This document shows positions 1 through 7,808 of a stretch of 64,000 nt of DNA, piece by piece. The translations under genes and the position numbers were made by a program. This stretch comes from Chloroflexota bacterium (GTDB lineage Bacteria; Chloroflexota; Anaerolineae; Aggregatilineales; Phototrophicaceae). The notes under the pieces are model-generated. The model worked only from the letters and a program-made list of their open reading frames with translations, did no database searches and had not been told where the DNA came from. The stretch lies in assembly GCA_011525385.1 (NCBI GenBank), contig WTGF01000049.1, positions 17,565-81,564 on the forward strand, in the 5' to 3' direction. The first letter of the stretch is position 1. Every line of letters starts with the position of its first letter.

Positions 1-670
1 CGCCCTGAATGACGACGTTGCTGATTTGTTCGCCGCTGAACATCGACCTTTGCCGCAAAGCCGCCAAGACTTCCGCGCGGCCATCTATGCCTTTGCCGAA
101 GTCACGCATGGCGTCAAAGATGCGCTTGACGAACCAGATCTGATAAGTTTCCGGATAAAATGACCAGGTGCCTCCCAAAACAATGATCTCTATCTTGTCG
201 GTCGAATGCCCCAGGTTGTGATAGGTTTGCAAGCGCATATAGGTCTGCAGATAGGGGTCAAAGGCGTTTTTTTCCGCGCGTTGAGCGCCTGGTTCATCGG
301 CGAGATAGCTCTTGGGCATGCGGACGTCGTTGGGACAGAATACGCAAGTGCCCGGGCAGGGAAAAGGCTTGGTCAGCACCGTCACCGGCGTGACGCCGGA
401 CAAGGTGCGCACGGGCTTGCGCCGTAGTTTGTGCAGCAGGCCCTCGTCGTAGGCCGGTACGCCCTCTTGCCCGGCAAAAACGCGCCAGGCGTCGAGCAAA
501 TTGGCGAGGCTGTAAAATCCCTCGCCGGCTGGCTTTGGATAGCGGCGCATCAATTGCTGATGCTCGCGCGAACTGAGGCGCTTTGGAGACTCCAGGATCA
601 CCTTCAGCAGGGGAATCAACTGGTCGCGGTGTTCCTCGACATCCAGTTCATATTTGGGGTTTGTCAGCAT
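1..670 (-). CDS. elp3: Elp3-family tRNA U34 carboxymethyl-transferase, N-terminal part (cut by window edge)
   Basis: Reading leftward from the ATG at 670 gives 223 codons that stay open to the window edge, so the C-terminus is outside. The radical-SAM cluster motif CPGTCVFC (Cys105, 109, 112) is followed by PNDVRMPKSYLADEPGAQRA and a KIEIIVLGGTWSFYPE stretch, which are hallmarks of Elp3. Elp3 proteins pair this radical-SAM domain with a C-terminal GNAT acetyl-CoA domain and modify wobble uridine in tRNA; the GNAT part cannot be seen here. Bacterial Elp3 is uncommon but occurs in Chloroflexota. A 186-bp spacer separates it from the divergent HTH gene. Confidence 0.88.
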   Translation of the reverse strand, partial: MLTNPKYELDVEEHRDQLIPLLKVILESPKRLSSREHQQLMRRYPKPAGEGFYSLANLLDAWRVFAGQEGVPAYDEGLLHKLRRKPVRTLSGVTPVTVLTKPFPCPGTCVFCPNDVRMPKSYLADEPGAQRAEKNAFDPYLQTYMRLQTYHNLGHSTDKIEIIVLGGTWSFYPETYQIWFVKRIFDAMRDFGKGIDGRAEVLAALRQRSMFSGEQISNVVIQG

Positions 671-794
671 TGTGCAGTCTCTCTGTTTGAATCATTGTAA
701 CGGTGAAATGCTCAAAGTTAAACGGGGCAACGCCTAGCAGCATACGGGAGCGTTGATACATCAATTATCAAACTAAACAATCTGAAAATAAACC

Positions 795-829
795 TTGCTA
801 TATTGGGTATAACCAAATATAATTGGGTA
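795..829 (+). promoter_or_regulatory. Promoter of the HTH gene with paired operator-like direct repeats
   Basis: A -35-like TTGCTA (795-800) and a perfect TATAAT (818-823) are 17 bp apart, 33 bp upstream of the ATG at 857. Two identical copies of ATTGGGTA at 802-809 and 822-829 are exactly 20 bp apart, on the same helix face, one in the spacer and one over the -10 edge. This looks like a binding site for the HTH protein itself (inference). Confidence 0.5.
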
Positions 830-856
830 AAGCAAAACAATCGATAGGATGATGCA

Positions 857-1375
857 ATGATTTCAAAGAAGCAAGCCACAGCCTGCCTCATGCACTTAAA
901 CGGTGACAAGAACGTGCAGGAAATCGCCGATGCGCTCAACGTGAGTACAAACACCATTGTAAATTGGCGAGCGCGCGCAGATTATCAGGATTTCTACCAG
1001 AGGCTGATGATGGATTACCTTTCAAGTCGCATGGGCAAAGAAATGTTTCCCAGCGAAGACGAATACGTAAACGCTGCTCTAAACGGCGTGGTTGCCGGAT
1101 GCTTTCGGAAAGGACAGCTCTTTCTCTACAGCGGCTATTCTGTTGTAGCCTGGCATTATGATTGGCAAGCGATTGGGGGCTATGCGCCCGCGCACTCTAT
1201 AAGCAGGTCAGTTTTGTCAAATGCTGACGGCTGGGAAATCATCCAAGGGCATAACGCCTTCACGTTCGTAAAGTCCACGGTACCAGAGGAAGCCCGAAAA
1301 GTGCTGCATCACTGGACAAGCGATATGGTTTATGAATCTCCCGAACCGCCAATAAAATGGGAAGGGCAGTTATAG
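857..1375 (+). CDS. Small protein with N-terminal helix-turn-helix, function unknown
   Basis: 172 aa. Residues about 2-42 resemble a phage-type homeodomain-like HTH, with a QEIADALNVSTNTIVNWR core as in terminase small subunits and transposase-type DNA binders. I do not recognise the remaining 130 residues (aromatic-rich, no membrane segment or obvious catalytic motif). The start is supported by AGGATG 5-10 bp upstream. The upstream DNA (about 740-860) is clearly more AT-rich than its neighbours, which together with the phage-like HTH suggests acquisition by transfer. It stands alone: elp3 is divergent and ddaH follows after 65 bp. A DNA-binding regulator is the best guess. Confidence 0.6.
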   Translation: MISKKQATACLMHLNGDKNVQEIADALNVSTNTIVNWRARADYQDFYQRLMMDYLSSRMGKEMFPSEDEYVNAALNGVVAGCFRKGQLFLYSGYSVVAWHYDWQAIGGYAPAHSISRSVLSNADGWEIIQGHNAFTFVKSTVPEEARKVLHHWTSDMVYESPEPPIKWEGQL

Positions 1376-1440
1376 CATGGTGAGTTGCCACATACCTTGC
1401 GTGCGCTTGATAGCGCTATTATCGGCGACATTTGATCAAC

Positions 1441-2232
1441 ATGAATCCTGAGCGCCATCTACTACCTCCCTTCACTCGGGCGCTGGCCCGCTATCCGGCG
1501 CCGAATTTCGCCTCCGGCGTGACGCTCTCCGCCCATCTGGGCGTACCGGACTATGACCTGGCGCTGAGCCAATTCGAGACCTATTTAAAAGCCCTGCGAG
1601 ACTGCGGACTCGACGCCACCGTTTTGCCCGCCGATGATCGCTTCCCGGACGGTCATTTCGTTGAAGATCCCTTCGTGATCTTCCATGATCTGGCCTTCCG
1701 CTGCCGTTCCGGGGAGCCGACGCGAGAAAATGAAGGCGGATCGCTGGAGCCGTATCTCGCGCACTTGCGCGTCATCGTTCCGCCGCCCGAGGCGCGACTT
1801 GACGGCGGGGATGTTTTAATCTGCGCCGACCGCGTATTGGTCGGCCTGTCCAAGCGCAGCAATCAAGCGGGTGTAAAGGCATTGCGGCGGGCATTCAAAA
1901 CGGTGAAACGCGATATCCGCGTCGACGCGGTGCCGTTCTCCGGTGTACTACATCTCAAAAGTGGACTGACCGAACTAGCGCCAAATGTTTTGATACATGA
2001 CCCGGCGCTGCAAAGCGAATTTGACCTGTCCTGGGCCCGGGTCATCACCTTGCCGCCGGAAGAGGGTTTCGCAGCCGATGTCATGCCGATCAAGGACAGG
2101 CTTTTTGTCGCCGATGGCTGCCCGAATGCCTTCGCTGCGGCGCGAGAATATTACGACGACGTTGTCGCCCTCGACATGAGCGAGTTCCGAAAGATGGATG
2201 GTGGTTTGACATGCCTTTCGCTGCGCTATTGA
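1441..2232 (+). CDS. ddaH: Dimethylarginine dimethylaminohydrolase-like amidinohydrolase
   Basis: 263 aa from the ATG at 1441; a TTG three codons earlier (1432) is possible and no clear ribosome site separates them. The guanidino-group-modifying fold is shown by GHFVEDP (71-77), LDGGDVL (about 120-126), a catalytic His in HLKSGLT (His171) and the nucleophile Cys258 in MDGGLTCLSLRY at the extreme C-terminus. This spacing matches DDAH, which hydrolyses methylated arginine to citrulline plus dimethylamine. Related family members (arginine deiminase-like, amidinotransferases) are larger. The stop overlaps the maximal ORF of the next gene by 22 bp, so the two may be translationally coupled. Confidence 0.85.
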   Translation: MNPERHLLPPFTRALARYPAPNFASGVTLSAHLGVPDYDLALSQFETYLKALRDCGLDATVLPADDRFPDGHFVEDPFVIFHDLAFRCRSGEPTRENEGGSLEPYLAHLRVIVPPPEARLDGGDVLICADRVLVGLSKRSNQAGVKALRRAFKTVKRDIRVDAVPFSGVLHLKSGLTELAPNVLIHDPALQSEFDLSWARVITLPPEEGFAADVMPIKDRLFVADGCPNAFAAAREYYDDVVALDMSEFRKMDGGLTCLSLRY

Positions 2233-3584
2233 CACGGTCCTCGCTTTTAATAGACCACGTCGCTCATGCTACAAGAAGGCTTATTATTTTGTGTGAGTGC
2301 GGCAGATCTTCTCGCTGCCACCGAGTGGCTGCGGCGGCGCTCGCGCTAAGCCTAGCGTTTTCGCATTCGTTTAGTTCCATCCAAGCGCAGCAGCCGGAGC
2401 TTGGCAAGTGTTCGGAACGTCCGCATGTGATCACTGGCGCGCTTTTTGTCGATTATCTGCGCTGGTGCGTAGAGGGCGTGGTTGACGATCCGGACATAGA
2501 GCCATTCTCGTTCACGGCATTGGAGGCCGCGCCTGATGGCTCGCTTTTCGCTACGCGCCCATTGGCCGGAGAGGTCATGATCATTGAAGATGCCGACGGT
2601 GATCAGTTGCCCGATACCATGCGAACTTTCGCTGAAGGGCTGAACATGCCCAACGGCTTGGCATATCATGAAGGCGACCTGTATGTATCGGGCGGCTCCA
2701 AGATCTATCGTATCTCGGCCGGCGGATCAGTTGACACGATCGTAAGCGATCTCCCGGTCGGCTCGGGTTTTCCCGTTGGCGGATTGGTCGTTGGCGAAGA
2801 CGAGCGTCTATATGTCCCTGTCGGCGCGCCCTGCGACAATTGCGAATTTGACGAGCCGGAACGTGGCGCTATTCTCAGTATGACCCTCGACGGGGCGGAC
2901 AGGCAGGTCATCGCTAGCGGCTTTCGGCATCCGGCGGATGTCGAGTTTTATCGCGGCAAGCTGTGGAGCCTGGACAGCGCGCCACGAACCTACCAAAGGG
3001 GAGCAGTCGACGAAGTCAATCAAGTGGAAACGGGCGCATGGTACGGCTTCCCCTATTGCCTGGGCGCTGCTACCGTCAACCTGGCGTCTGATCAATTTGA
3101 CTGCGCGTCAAGCGCGCCTCCGCGCGTTCTGTTCGGCGCGGGCGCGCGGCCGAGCTCATTGGCGGCATATCCCTATGACACCTTGACCGGGACCGCCGAT
3201 ACGCTCATCGTTGTCCTGAGTGGCGAACCGACGCAGATCGACTTCGTCGGTTACAAAGTAGTGATGCTCAACTTTGACGACGGCGATCAGCTCTTGGGCG
3301 CGACGCTGGTCTTGCCCTTTCGCATTGAAAGCACCAGGCAAGCCTACGTGCCTTACGACGGCGAGGGATACTTCTGGCGTCAGTACATCACCTTAAGCGA
3401 GCTAGGCTGGGGCATTTATCCGCAGCAGCCGCTGGCGGTGGCGGTCAATTCCTACGGATGGATTTACATCAGCATGACCGGCGGTCGGATCGTCGCCTTG
3501 CGTCCGGCGAACGAGACGCCGCCCTGGGAGGACTTTTATCCCATCTGGACGCCAATGCATCCTGACTACGATCCGTCGGCATAA
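2211..3584 (+). CDS. Secreted beta-propeller protein, sorbosone/PQQ-dehydrogenase-like
   Basis: 457 aa from the ATG at 2211, but the start is uncertain. Residues 13-41 are encoded by a ~90-bp repeat (2245-2334). Downstream starts TTG 2289 or GTG 2325 would give a protein beginning close to a signal peptide (AAAALALSLAF core, probable cleavage after QA of SSIQAQQ). The mature part shows blade-type repeats typical of the Gdh/sorbosone dehydrogenase propeller: MPNGLAYHEGDLYVSGG, GLVVGEDERLYVPVG, GFRHPADVEFYRGKLW and YGWIYISMTGGRIVAL. A CDNCEF pair may form a disulfide. I cannot identify PQQ- or calcium-binding residues with certainty, so the substrate is unknown. The gene lies between two oppositely oriented copies of the same repeat. 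Confidence 0.7.
   Translation: MPFAALLTRSSLLIDHVAHATRRLIILCECGRSSRCHRVAAAALALSLAFSHSFSSIQAQQPELGKCSERPHVITGALFVDYLRWCVEGVVDDPDIEPFSFTALEAAPDGSLFATRPLAGEVMIIEDADGDQLPDTMRTFAEGLNMPNGLAYHEGDLYVSGGSKIYRISAGGSVDTIVSDLPVGSGFPVGGLVVGEDERLYVPVGAPCDNCEFDEPERGAILSMTLDGADRQVIASGFRHPADVEFYRGKLWSLDSAPRTYQRGAVDEVNQVETGAWYGFPYCLGAATVNLASDQFDCASSAPPRVLFGAGARPSSLAAYPYDTLTGTADTLIVVLSGEPTQIDFVGYKVVMLNFDDGDQLLGATLVLPFRIESTRQAYVPYDGEGYFWRQYITLSELGWGIYPQQPLAVAVNSYGWIYISMTGGRIVALRPANETPPWEDFYPIWTPMHPDYDPSA
2245..2334 (+). repeat. ~90-bp two-hairpin repeat, copy A
   Basis: Shares ACC.CG.CGCTCATG, then ACAAGA..GCTTATTAT, then TTGTGTGAG and a GCTGCC.CCGAG.GGCTG tail with copies at 3586, 28568 and 50785. The first half can fold through CTCA..ACAA pairing with TTGT..TGAG, the second through a GCCRC-CGA-GYGGC hairpin. 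This copy overlaps the 3' side of ddaH's terminus and the 5' coding end of the propeller gene. Confidence 0.7.
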
Positions 3585-3585
3585 G

Positions 3586-3675
3586 CCACAGCCGCTCGGC
3601 GGCAGCGAGAAGGTCTGCCGCGCTCACACAAGATAATAAGCGTTCTCGTCGCATGAGCGACGCGGTTTATTAAAA
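3586..3675 (-). repeat. ~90-bp two-hairpin repeat, copy B (inverted)
   Basis: Reverse-complement of the copy at 2245; it begins 2 bp after the propeller stop codon. It keeps the GCCGCCGAGCGGC hairpin and the CTCATGCGACGAGAACGCTT / ATTATCTTGTGTGAG pairing. With copy A it brackets the propeller gene as inverted repeats. It may also act as a terminator. Confidence 0.75.
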
Positions 3676-3714
3676 AAGAGGGGCGATGCGCAGGCCAATT
3701 GAGAGCGATTGATT

Positions 3715-4767
3715 TCATCTTCCCAGGCTAGTATCAATCAATTGCCACTCCTTGGCATCCGTCTCCCAAAAGGGATAAATCGCGATGCCATCAAGACGGT
3801 GCGAAATACCGGCGCGCAAACCATTCAAGGCGATGCGAATCGTTTCCGCTCCTGTTTGATGCGATGGCGTCCATTCTTCCGAAGTCGGAAGACCGACGAG
3901 CAGTTCGGCGGCGACGTCTTGAAGCGCTTTTTGGCTTGCCGCGGTCTGATACGTCACCCAATTAAGATAGTCTCGGGGGAAAAGCAAACCAGAGTCATAA
4001 GCCATGAGTACGATCTGATCTGACCTTTGCGCGACCTGTTTGAGATAGTCTTGCGACCAATGATGGGCAAGGGTCGGATAAGGCAGGGCAGTCACAGATT
4101 TCGTCATGCGCAAAGGATGAGCGGTCACAGAAAGAAATGCCTCCGCGGGCAGATATCCGCGGATCTGTTCCAGGGTTTGCAGATACATGGGATCGCCATT
4201 GGCGATCATTTCAGCATTCAAGTGAAGGCCATCGAAACCGAGCTCTTCAACGATAAATCGCGAGAACAGGGCGATCCGTTCGCGGATTCGAGCCGAAGCC
4301 AATCTGTCCGCGCTGGTCGTGCCGTCGGCTCGCTTAATCGAAACCGGAACGCCAATCCAAGCCAGCAGACGCAAACCCGGCGCTTGTCGTTTGATCTGGG
4401 AGACGAAGGTCTTGGCTTGTCCATACGTCAAGTTGAAACTGTCATCCGCCCTCAAATAGCTGACATAGATATAGGCATCGTCAAGTTTTCGAGCGAGCAG
4501 CTCATCTGCCAGGTCGCGTATGTCCTCCGGCGCATGTTCGTCCATCGACCAAGTCACGCCCATCCAGACCGCCAGCCGCAGGTCAGTACGAGGTAATTTG
4601 ACGTCCGCAACGGGAGATGTGAACAGATAAGCCAATACAATGAGCGCGACGACGATTGCAGCAAGACAAAGCGTGGAAATTCGCTTCAACTGTCGCGATG
4701 TTGTCAATCTGAAAGGCATAATTTCCGGATCCCGCGCGCCAGGACGTTTTGCCCCTGAATCAGCCAT
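3715..4767 (-). CDS. Membrane-anchored GH18-like TIM-barrel protein, probably catalytically atypical
   Basis: 350 aa from ATG 4767; ATG 4719 (MPFRL...) is an alternative start. One transmembrane segment (about residues 33-50, LAAIVVALIVLAYLF) precedes an extracytoplasmic domain. Strand motifs fit the glycoside hydrolase 18 / chitinase-like barrel: DDAYIYVSYL, LRLLAWIGVPV, ELGFDGLHLNAEMI, QIVLMAYDSG and LDGIAIYPFWE. GH18 enzymes need DxxDxDxE on strand 4; here the equivalent strand reads FDGLHLNAE, keeping the first Asp and the Glu but lacking the middle acidic residues. So it is either an unusual hydrolase or a carbohydrate-binding non-enzyme. It is convergent with the propeller gene and divergent from the bactofilin-like gene. 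Confidence 0.6.
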   Translation of the reverse strand: MADSGAKRPGARDPEIMPFRLTTSRQLKRISTLCLAAIVVALIVLAYLFTSPVADVKLPRTDLRLAVWMGVTWSMDEHAPEDIRDLADELLARKLDDAYIYVSYLRADDSFNLTYGQAKTFVSQIKRQAPGLRLLAWIGVPVSIKRADGTTSADRLASARIRERIALFSRFIVEELGFDGLHLNAEMIANGDPMYLQTLEQIRGYLPAEAFLSVTAHPLRMTKSVTALPYPTLAHHWSQDYLKQVAQRSDQIVLMAYDSGLLFPRDYLNWVTYQTAASQKALQDVAAELLVGLPTSEEWTPSHQTGAETIRIALNGLRAGISHRLDGIAIYPFWETDAKEWQLIDTSLGR

Positions 4768-4808
4768 TTGGCGAGATAGGCGAGCCTGAGTAAATCATAG
4801 GACTACGC

Positions 4809-4814
4809 TATAAT
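4809..4814 (+). promoter_or_regulatory. TATAAT -10 element upstream of the bactofilin-like gene
   Basis: Perfect TATAAT 36 bp before the ATG at 4850; no good -35 hexamer is visible at 16-18 bp spacing. Confidence 0.4.
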
Positions 4815-4849
4815 GACACATAAGGTCTACCCTACCGAAACGGAGAACC

Positions 4850-6328
4850 ATGCGCAAGGCATTCCGCTTGTTCATGGCAGCCACGCTCCTTTGCCTGCTG
4901 ACAACCGGCGTCGTCCAGGCCCGAGAAATGATACAAGGCGAGAATTGCAGGATCGCCGCCGACCGGGTCGTCGAAGGGTCGCTCTTCACGTTTTGCCAGA
5001 ATCTACAAATAGAGGGACGCGTCGAAGGCAATCTCATCGGTATTGCACTACGCGCCAGCATCTCGGGCGAGATCAGCCAAAATGTCTACCTCGCGGGTTT
5101 GGAGCTGGATGTGACTGGCACGATCCAGCGCGACCTGCACTATGTCGGCTTAACCATAAATGTGCTGGGAACGCGTGCGCAGCCAATCAGGGGTCAACTC
5201 ATCTTCGCCGCCTTATCGTCTCAGGTAGCCGCGGGGGCGCATATTCCGCATCAAGTCATCGGTATCGGTTATCAATTTATTGTCAATGGCAGGATTGACG
5301 GCGAAGTGAGCTACTGGGGATCCGCCTTCGCGCTCAACAATACGATCAAGGGAGACGTCTACGCAAGTGTTGGCAACCCCGAATCCGATGCCTCGGACTT
5401 GGAGACCTTGCTCTTGCCGCTGGACATCGAACTGAAAGCGGCCGTACCCGGCTTGACCATTGACCGGAATGGGAGAATCGACGGGGACCTGAGCTATTCC
5501 GGTCCAGTGGAAGGAAAGTTTCTGGGCAATGTCACAGGCGAAGTTCAATACAATTCGACGAGGCCGGCGATCATCCAGACCGTGCCGGACGAAGGCGCCT
5601 TGAAGCACTTCCTGGATCGCTTTCTGCGGGAAATCGCAGTTCTGTTCACTGTTGGATTGCTGGGTCTGGCGCTAGCCTCCAACCCCTTCCAGTCGCCTTT
5701 GACTGCTGTGCGCTGGCGCCCCTTCTCGAGCTTTGTCATCGGGATGCTCTTGTTCATCCTGTCTTTTCCGATTGCCTTGATGCTGCTGTTGCTGACGGCA
5801 ATCATCATACTGATCCTGGCGCTTTTACAACTTGAGGGCGTCTTGATCGTGGCCGCAAGCTTACTGGCGTTGATTGACTTCGGGGTCATCGGCGTATTCT
5901 ACTTCACCGCGATTTTTGTGGCGCGGGCCGTCATCGCCATGGGCGCCGGCCGCCTGATTCTACGCTTTGTTTTCGGTCAAGAATCGCCAAACCGCATGCG
6001 GGTCATTTCGCTCGCGACAGGGGTCATCGCGCTAGCGGTACTTACTTCCTTGCCCGTGGTCGGCTTCGTTTTTAACGCTGGCGCACTGTTTTTGGGTTTG
6101 GGAGCCAGCGCTATCGTGACAGCGGATTGGCTTCATTCGCTTCGGGCTGACAATTACGCCAGCACAGGGCCGCCCATCGTCAACCGGGGCGATGCTGACG
6201 ATGCTATACAGGATACCGGCGATTCCGAGACCCTTACAAAGGCGCCAATGCTGCCATCGGGCCGGGAACTCGGCCTCGCCAATTTACCGCAAGGTTTCGA
6301 TCCGGACTTCTTTTTCTCTGACGATTGA
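4850..6328 (+). CDS. Bactofilin-like beta-helix ectodomain fused to a multi-pass membrane domain
   Basis: 492 aa. A signal peptide (about 1-24, cleavage near VQA-R) precedes a domain of short repeated hydrophobic turns with Gly-rich corners (IEGRVEGNLIGIAL, ISGEISQNVYLAG, VNGRIDGEVSYWG, IDGDLSYSGPVEG) to about residue 250. These resemble the polymer-forming bactofilin right-handed beta-helix, but here the domain is placed outside the membrane. Four or more hydrophobic segments follow between about 262 and 425, then an acidic tail ending DPDFFFSDD. Bactofilins scaffold cell-envelope machinery; a similar role is inference. It is monocistronic by spacing, with a -10 element upstream and a hairpin (6324-6349) at its end. 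Confidence 0.65.
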   Translation: MRKAFRLFMAATLLCLLTTGVVQAREMIQGENCRIAADRVVEGSLFTFCQNLQIEGRVEGNLIGIALRASISGEISQNVYLAGLELDVTGTIQRDLHYVGLTINVLGTRAQPIRGQLIFAALSSQVAAGAHIPHQVIGIGYQFIVNGRIDGEVSYWGSAFALNNTIKGDVYASVGNPESDASDLETLLLPLDIELKAAVPGLTIDRNGRIDGDLSYSGPVEGKFLGNVTGEVQYNSTRPAIIQTVPDEGALKHFLDRFLREIAVLFTVGLLGLALASNPFQSPLTAVRWRPFSSFVIGMLLFILSFPIALMLLLLTAIIILILALLQLEGVLIVAASLLALIDFGVIGVFYFTAIFVARAVIAMGAGRLILRFVFGQESPNRMRVISLATGVIALAVLTSLPVVGFVFNAGALFLGLGASAIVTADWLHSLRADNYASTGPPIVNRGDADDAIQDTGDSETLTKAPMLPSGRELGLANLPQGFDPDFFFSDD

Positions 6329-6349
6329 GCGGCTTAGGCCGGCCTCAAT
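6324..6349 (+). terminator. Hairpin at the end of the bactofilin-like gene
   Basis: ATTGAG-CGGC pairs with GCCG-(GC)-CTCAAT around a TTAG loop, overlapping the stop codon. There is no U-run, so factor-independent termination is not certain. Confidence 0.4.
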
Positions 6350-6388
6350 GTGGGCAAGATCATTATCAAGCGAGGTCCGCTGTCGCGC

Positions 6389-6394
6389 TATAAT
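6389..6394 (+). promoter_or_regulatory. TATAAT -10 element upstream of KDPG aldolase
   Basis: Perfect TATAAT 33 bp before the ATG at 6427, with GGAGC as ribosome site closer in; the -35 is weak. Confidence 0.4.
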
Positions 6395-6426
6395 TGACCT
6401 GCCTGGCCAAGTAACGGAGCTAGCCG

Positions 6427-7050
6427 ATGAATGTTCTCGAGTTGATGGACAAGCACAAGATCGTCGCCATCGTCCGCCTGGACGATCTTTCGACAGCGCG
6501 GCATATCACCGAGGCGCTGGTCGAAGGCGGCATACGCGCCATCGAATTTACCTTGACCAATCCGGACGCGGTCCCGACCATAGCCGCCATGCGCAAGTCA
6601 GTCGACGAAAGGGTCGCCATCGGCGCCGGTTCCGTAACCACGTCCGACCAGGTACGCGCGGTCGCCGATGCCGGCGCGCAATTTGTGGTGTCACCGGTTA
6701 GCAAGCGCGACGTCATCGCGGCTTGCGCGGAGCGCGGACTCCCGGCCATGCCCGGCGCCTTCAGCCCGACTGAAATCCAGCAAGCCTGGGAATGGGGCGC
6801 GAGCGTGGTCAAGGTATTCCCGGCCAATCACCTGGGGGTGCGCTATATCAAGGATGTCAAGGCCCCCCTGCCCCACTTGCGCCTGATGCCGACCGGGGGC
6901 GTCAATGCCGACAATATACGCGAGTTTATCGATCTCGGCGCATTCGCCGTGGGAGTCGGTTCTTCACTGATCAATAACGATGCCGTCGCCGACCGAGACT
7001 GGAAGCGCCTGCGGGAGAATGCCCAGCGCTACGCCCGGCAAATCGGCTAA
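6427..7050 (+). CDS. eda: 2-dehydro-3-deoxy-phosphogluconate / 4-hydroxy-2-oxoglutarate aldolase
   Basis: 207 aa, normal length for the family. Cleaves KDPG to pyruvate and glyceraldehyde-3-phosphate (Entner-Doudoroff or sugar-acid catabolism). Visible landmarks are VAIVR at the start of the barrel, Glu40 in IEFTLTNPDA, GAGSV, and the Schiff-base lysine Lys129 in SVVKVFPANHLG, followed by LMPTGGVNADN and VGVGSSLI (phosphate-binding end). No dehydratase (edd) or sugar-acid kinase is adjacent, so the exact pathway cannot be read from context. The last codons overlap the end of the convergent DUF1697 gene by 4 bp. Confidence 0.92.
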   Translation: MNVLELMDKHKIVAIVRLDDLSTARHITEALVEGGIRAIEFTLTNPDAVPTIAAMRKSVDERVAIGAGSVTTSDQVRAVADAGAQFVVSPVSKRDVIAACAERGLPAMPGAFSPTEIQQAWEWGASVVKVFPANHLGVRYIKDVKAPLPHLRLMPTGGVNADNIREFIDLGAFAVGVGSSLINNDAVADRDWKRLRENAQRYARQIG

Positions 7051-7598
7051 GGCTCGTATTCCTCCAAGAGCTTCAGCAGCCTCTGACAGGTATTCCAGTT
7101 GCGAGCGGTAGATCCCAGGCCTAGGGCCCTTTCGATGCGGTTGTTGTCCAGTTTAGATCTGGCTTGACCGTCGGTGTAAAAGACAAATAGCTGGCTGCCG
7201 TCGGCATGAATGAATTCCCGCCCCGGGTTGCTCGCGCGCAACTTGTCGACGTCCTCAAGGCGCGGGCAATCGCTAAGGAAGACGACCACCATTTTTTTCG
7301 TTTCGCTCGCTTGCTCATCGGTGAAAGGATGGCGATCAATAATCGATCTGAAATCCGCCGTCCCCCGCAACATCACCCGCACATCAAAGCCGAACTGATC
7401 GCGAATGCCCTCTTCAATCTCCGCTTGCACAAGGGAAAGGTCCGTCTCATCCGTTTGGAAAATCGCGTTGCCGCTTTGCAGGATCGTGCGCGGATCGCGC
7501 AGCCCCAGCGACGTGTAAAGCCCGCGCAAGTCGGCCATCTTGATTTTCTTGTGCCCGCCGACATTTATACCGCGCAAAAACGAAATGACCACAGGCAT
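7047..7598 (-). CDS. DUF1697 family protein
   Basis: 183 aa. The N-terminus VISFLRGINVGGHKKIKMADL and the following LGLRDPRTILQSGNAIF are the signature of DUF1697, a widespread family of about 180 residues without an established function. No transmembrane segments. A GGGAGCG ribosome site lies 8 bp before the ATG at 7598. It is convergent with eda and divergent from the cobalamin genes. Confidence 0.85.
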   Translation of the reverse strand: MPVVISFLRGINVGGHKKIKMADLRGLYTSLGLRDPRTILQSGNAIFQTDETDLSLVQAEIEEGIRDQFGFDVRVMLRGTADFRSIIDRHPFTDEQASETKKMVVVFLSDCPRLEDVDKLRASNPGREFIHADGSQLFVFYTDGQARSKLDNNRIERALGLGSTARNWNTCQRLLKLLEEYEP

Positions 7599-7808
7599 AA
7601 TGAAACGCTCCCGGTAGATTGGATTGACCGTAAGTGTATCAGCTTCTCGAGTAGATCACCCGATTCGCCCGCCTTGACCATCCGAAAATGTCTATGCCTG
7701 CTAAGGGTCTTGCTATAAACTGATTCCCCTGTTTGGGAGCGACAAACCCGCCGTTTCCCAACCTGCGGCTGTATATGACCGTAGCATGGCGGAATCGAAA
7801 AGAGCAGG

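Noticed and set aside
7599..7808. Cobalamin riboswitch upstream of cobS
   Set aside because: The leader lacks the conserved core (no GCCACTG-type box and no typical stem order); only a small GTTTG/CAAAC hairpin is seen.
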